A stretch of DNA of 64,000 bases, from the NCBI RefSeq assembly GCF_002849615.1, contig NZ_PDNV01000008.1:186001-250000 (forward strand), in the 5' to 3' direction. Under the pieces are notes generated by a model. It ran no database searches and was not told the origin of the DNA. It saw nothing but the letters and a program-made list of their open reading frames with translations. Below are positions 61,068 to 64,000 of the stretch, in pieces; position 1 is the first letter of the stretch, and every line of letters begins with the position of its first letter. The translations under genes and the position numbers were made by a program. This DNA is from Pollutimonas nitritireducens. GTDB taxonomy: Bacteria; Pseudomonadota; Gammaproteobacteria; Burkholderiales; Burkholderiaceae_B.

Positions 61068-61504
61068 GCTACCCGGTACTCTTAACCATCCACTTGTTTG
61101 CCGCCATCATGTTCGTTGGCACGGTTTTCTTCGAAGTGCTGATCCTGGAGAACATACGCAAGCATCTACCGCGCGAAACGATGCGCGCCCTGGAAATCGC
61201 CATCGGCACACGCGCCCGAGCCCTGATGCCCTGGGTACTTCTGGTGTTGTACAGCGCGGGCATCGGCCTGGCCTGGCACCATCGCGCCGCACTGGACCAT
61301 CCATTCGATAGCAGTTTCGGCTTGTTGCTTACCGTAAAAATCGCCCTGGCCCTCAGCGTGTTCGGCCACTTCATCACCGCCATGACCCTGCGCCGCAAAG
61401 GCAAGCTGCGCACTGTCCATTTCCAGCGCATTCATCTCAGCGTCTTCTGTCATATGGTCGGCATCGTGGTGCTGGCCAAAGCCATGCTCTACCTTCACTG
61501 GTAA
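61064..61504 (+). CDS. CopD/DUF2214-like membrane protein (GTG start)
   Basis: A 146-residue, four-helix membrane protein with several histidines in or near the helices (for example LTIHLFAAIMF, VFGHFITA, HLSVFCHMVGIV), as in b-type heme-binding families. The GTG start overlaps the ATPase stop (GTGA). It resembles the CopD-like protein at 24549 in size and layout. In an iron-linked uptake operon it could be a ferric reductase or chelate-breaking partner, but that is speculative. Confidence 0.75.
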   Translation: MSYPVLLTIHLFAAIMFVGTVFFEVLILENIRKHLPRETMRALEIAIGTRARALMPWVLLVLYSAGIGLAWHHRAALDHPFDSSFGLLLTVKIALALSVFGHFITAMTLRRKGKLRTVHFQRIHLSVFCHMVGIVVLAKAMLYLHW

Positions 61505-61534
61505 TTCAAATCCCTCTAAAAACGAGAAAACGCT

Positions 61535-63604
61535 ATGCCTGTTATCCCGCTATTCCCACGCTTCGCCTTCAGCATGGCCCTGAGCTCGCTCTGGCTGTCC
61601 TGCGTTCATGCCGACCCGGTCACCACGCTGGCACCGGTCGTGATCTCCGGCCAGGCCGACGCCTCGCCGCTGCAGCCCGGGTTCAAAGAAGAGCAAGCCA
61701 GGCTGGCCCGCGTGGCGGGCGGCACCAACCTGATCGAGCCACAGAAGGAAGTTCGCCTGGTCACCCTGCGCGATGCGCTGGACTTCCAGCCCGGCATCGT
61801 TGTCCAGGACTTCTTCGGCGGCATAGACCAGCCTCGTCTGAACATTCGCGGCTCAGGTGTGCAAAGCAATCCGGTTAATCGCGGGGTGCTTCTGATGCAA
61901 GACGGCCTACCCCTGAATGAAGCCGACGGATCATTCGTCATCGGCCTGCTCGAACCCCGCAACGCACGCCTTATAAGCGTGCTTCGGGGCGCCAATGCCC
62001 TATCTGCAAGCGCAACGACGCTTGGCGGTGAAATGGACTTCCGGTCCTTTACCGGTGCGCAGAACAACGTCCTTAGTGTCGAGGGCGGCAGTTTTGGTCG
62101 GCTGGGTCTGCATGGCGCCAAGGGGTTCCAGGGCGACCAGCTGGACGGACGCCTGAGCATCAGCCACGACAAGGCAGAAGGCTATCGCCATCATTCCGAC
62201 TCCAAACGGACCAGCGTCCAGGGCAACTTCGGCGTACGTGGCGATATTTTCGAAAATCGTACATATCTTTCATATACCGATCTTGATTTCGACATCCCCA
62301 CCGTCGTTCCGAAAGACCGCATGTATCAGGATCCCCGCGAGGTCATGGGTGATCGCCCCGGCGACGCCCCCAATGTCTACAATACCAACCCTCATCGCAA
62401 GACCGAACAGGTACGCCTGGCCAATCGCACTTATTGGGGAACAGATGACGTGAACCAAACCCTGGGCGTCTATTGGCAGAACACGGACGATACCTTCACG
62501 GAGCCTTCTGGTTCCACCAGAACGGATAGCAACACCTACGGCGCCCAATGGCAACTGGGTGGCAAATGGAATACCGTGGACTACCGCATGGCGCTGGATT
62601 GGGCGCGCAGCGACATGGACCGCGATCTGCATAGCATGAACCCCAGGTCCGGCGCCCGGATCCCCGGCTCGACACGAAACTATGATCTGCAGGCCGAAAA
62701 CCGCAGCGCACTGGTCGGATTGCAATGGCATGTCACACCGGAATGGAGCGTGGTCGGCGACCTGAAATACACACAAGCCGTGCGCGATGCCCGGAATCAA
62801 GGTAATGGGCAAAGCCTGGACCAGGACTGGTCATACGCCAGCCCGAAGCTAGGTCTCATCTGGGCCCCGAGCGACAAGCTGCGCCTGTTTGCCAATGTCA
62901 GCCGCAGCAACGAAGCGCCCACCTATTGGGAGATCATTGGCAGCAGCGGCATGAACAAGCTCGACCTGCAACGCGCTTCAACGTATGAGATCGGCGCCGA
63001 CGGCAAGTTCAACAGCGGCGATTACGCAAGCAACTGGTCGCTTACCCTATACCGCAGCAACGTCAAAGACGAACTGATGAGCTTCACGGATGGTTCGGGT
63101 TACGGTCCCAGCACCACCATCAACTATACCGACCGCAGCCGCCACCAAGGCATTGAAGCAGGGTTGAACGGCACGCTTCCAGCGCCTGGCGCTGGCGCTT
63201 TCGATTACCGCCTGGCCTACACGTTCAGCGACTTTCGCTTTCGCGGCGGCAACTTCAACGGCAATCAGATCGCGGGCGTGCCGCGCCATCTGATCAGCGC
63301 AGAGCTCTTATACCGCATAGGCGGCCTGCGCTTTGGTCCGAATCTGCGCTGGATGCCCACCGAGACCGAGACCAACCACTTGAATCTGGACGGCACGCAG
63401 CAGGACCCGTACGCCCTGCTCGGCTTCAAGGTGGCCTACGAACATGACAAGCACTGGAGCGCATGGCTGGCCGCCGACAACATCACGGACAGGCAATATG
63501 CCAGCAGCTACGTCATCCGGGCCACGCCACCCTCGGCAAATGCGCCCGGCTACCTGCCTGGCAATGGGCGTAGCGTCAGTGCCGGGCTAAGCTACAAGTT
63601 CTAG
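61535..63604 (+). CDS. TonB-dependent outer-membrane receptor
   Basis: A 689-residue receptor. Signal peptide to about VHADPVT, a probable TonB box TLAPVVISG at 31-39, a plug domain (PGIVVQDFFGG, RLNIRGSG, LQDGLPLNEADG-like MQDGLPLNEADG), and a 22-strand barrel ending in GLSYKF, with a terminal aromatic residue typical of outer-membrane barrels. It imports a ligand with TonB/ExbBD energy. Part of the Fur-linked operon, 30 bases after the CopD-like gene. Most similar groups import iron-siderophores; the exact ligand cannot be read from the sequence. Confidence 0.93.
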   Translation: MPVIPLFPRFAFSMALSSLWLSCVHADPVTTLAPVVISGQADASPLQPGFKEEQARLARVAGGTNLIEPQKEVRLVTLRDALDFQPGIVVQDFFGGIDQPRLNIRGSGVQSNPVNRGVLLMQDGLPLNEADGSFVIGLLEPRNARLISVLRGANALSASATTLGGEMDFRSFTGAQNNVLSVEGGSFGRLGLHGAKGFQGDQLDGRLSISHDKAEGYRHHSDSKRTSVQGNFGVRGDIFENRTYLSYTDLDFDIPTVVPKDRMYQDPREVMGDRPGDAPNVYNTNPHRKTEQVRLANRTYWGTDDVNQTLGVYWQNTDDTFTEPSGSTRTDSNTYGAQWQLGGKWNTVDYRMALDWARSDMDRDLHSMNPRSGARIPGSTRNYDLQAENRSALVGLQWHVTPEWSVVGDLKYTQAVRDARNQGNGQSLDQDWSYASPKLGLIWAPSDKLRLFANVSRSNEAPTYWEIIGSSGMNKLDLQRASTYEIGADGKFNSGDYASNWSLTLYRSNVKDELMSFTDGSGYGPSTTINYTDRSRHQGIEAGLNGTLPAPGAGAFDYRLAYTFSDFRFRGGNFNGNQIAGVPRHLISAELLYRIGGLRFGPNLRWMPTETETNHLNLDGTQQDPYALLGFKVAYEHDKHWSAWLAADNITDRQYASSYVIRATPPSANAPGYLPGNGRSVSAGLSYKF

Positions 63605-63807
63605 ACAACGGTGGTGCCAAATCAGCGGCATTACCGCATAATGTCTTCCGGAAGCAGCCAACCAGGGAGGACGCCTTTACCCTTGGCCTTGCGCGCGAGG
63701 TGGCCGCATCGCATATAACCGGCACCGTGGTGCAATGCGCGGGCGCACTGTAAGCCGACAGAATTGCACTATATTGTTGGGCATATCCACATTCTTGCCT
63801 GCCCGCC

Positions 63808-64000
63808 ATGAGCTTACCCGCCGTAGAAGTCTGTCCTTCCATCGAACTCCGTGACGGAGACCTCGCCCGGAAGCTGCCCGTCACACACAACAACGAAGCC
63901 AGCACCGCTTTCTTCATCCGCTATGAGGGGCAAGTACACGGCTACCTGAACCGCTGCCCTCATATGGGCTCGGAGCTGGACTGGGAAGGCAGCGTTTTCA
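63808..64000 (+). CDS. Rieske [2Fe-2S] domain protein (3' truncated)
   Basis: The first 64 residues of a gene that runs off the window. The first half of a Rieske cluster motif, Cys-Pro-His (CPHMGSELDW), is visible near residue 52-62, after FFIRYEGQVHGYLNR. The second Cys-x2-His lies beyond the end. Could be a small ferredoxin-type Rieske protein or an oxygenase component. The 203 bases upstream (63605-63807) contain no convincing gene. Confidence 0.85.
   Translation, partial: MSLPAVEVCPSIELRDGDLARKLPVTHNNEASTAFFIRYEGQVHGYLNRCPHMGSELDWEGSVF

Noticed and set aside
63576-63917. 113-codon minus-strand frame near the right end
   Set aside because: It overlaps the TonB receptor end and the Rieske start without motif or ribosome site support.

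Overview
The window reads as a chromosomal stretch of a beta-proteobacterium, most likely an Alcaligenaceae member (Bordetella/Achromobacter/Pusillimonas-like). This rests on high GC, Shine-Dalgarno spacing, and nine Bug-type (TctC-like) periplasmic solute-binding proteins in 64 kb, a hallmark of that family. No rRNA, tRNA, insertion sequence, phage gene or CRISPR array is visible. Genus-level placement is inference.

Layout. 1-3.6 kb: a truncated fumarase/PcaB-superfamily lyase, a Bug receptor and a class I fumarase, followed by a small charged protein. 4-8.7 kb: a lone Bug, an ADP-ribose Nudix hydrolase, and a Bug + N-formylglutamate amidohydrolase operon with a divergent LysR. 8.8-11.5 kb: a yybP-ykoY (manganese) riboswitch upstream of a TerC-family gene, then the ArgP/LysE amino-acid export pair. 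11.5-15.8 kb: an Ldh2-family dehydrogenase divergent from a TAXI-type TRAP transporter. 15.8-20.4 kb: a hybrid histidine kinase with a small partner gene, a nitroreductase, thioredoxin 2 and a DUF1993 protein. 20.4-25 kb: an alternative cytochrome c oxidase (lipoprotein subunit II, fused subunits I+III, small membrane protein) plus two small membrane proteins.

25-34.7 kb looks like a carboxylate or sugar-acid catabolic island: Bug, IlvD/Edd-type dehydratase, DapA-family aldolase/lyase, D-2-hydroxyacid dehydrogenase, enolase-superfamily enzyme, another Bug and PncC, with two related LysR regulators. One of these LysRs carries an in-frame 12-bp minisatellite. 34.8-41.4 kb: TauE- and EamA-type transporters, a Bug, a PimC/PimD-like acyl-CoA dehydrogenase pair and a thioesterase. 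Two identical-arm 15-bp palindromes lie in the divergent promoter of that block. 40.5-47.4 kb: a leftward operon (RraA-like aldolase, D-2-hydroxyacid dehydrogenase, Bug, FMN 2-hydroxyacid dehydrogenase, IclR), then a LysR and a second IclR. 47.5-52.8 kb: Bug, gamma-glutamyltransferase, second Bug and a ThDP enzyme. 52.8-58.4 kb: NadE, an MFS transporter, LysR/pirin and IlvD.

58.5-63.6 kb is a compact operon: NitT/TauT-like binding protein, permease, ATPase, CopD-like membrane protein and TonB-dependent receptor. It is preceded by a good Fur-box match, so it is probably an iron-regulated chelate importer. The window ends inside a Rieske protein gene.

The recurring design is one orphan Bug receptor beside one to four catabolic enzymes and a local LysR or IclR regulator, with no TctA/TctB membrane partner in the window. 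Substrates of nearly all these modules remain unassigned. The riboswitch, the minisatellite LysR, the paired palindromes and the Fur-linked NitT/TonB operon are the most checkable observations.
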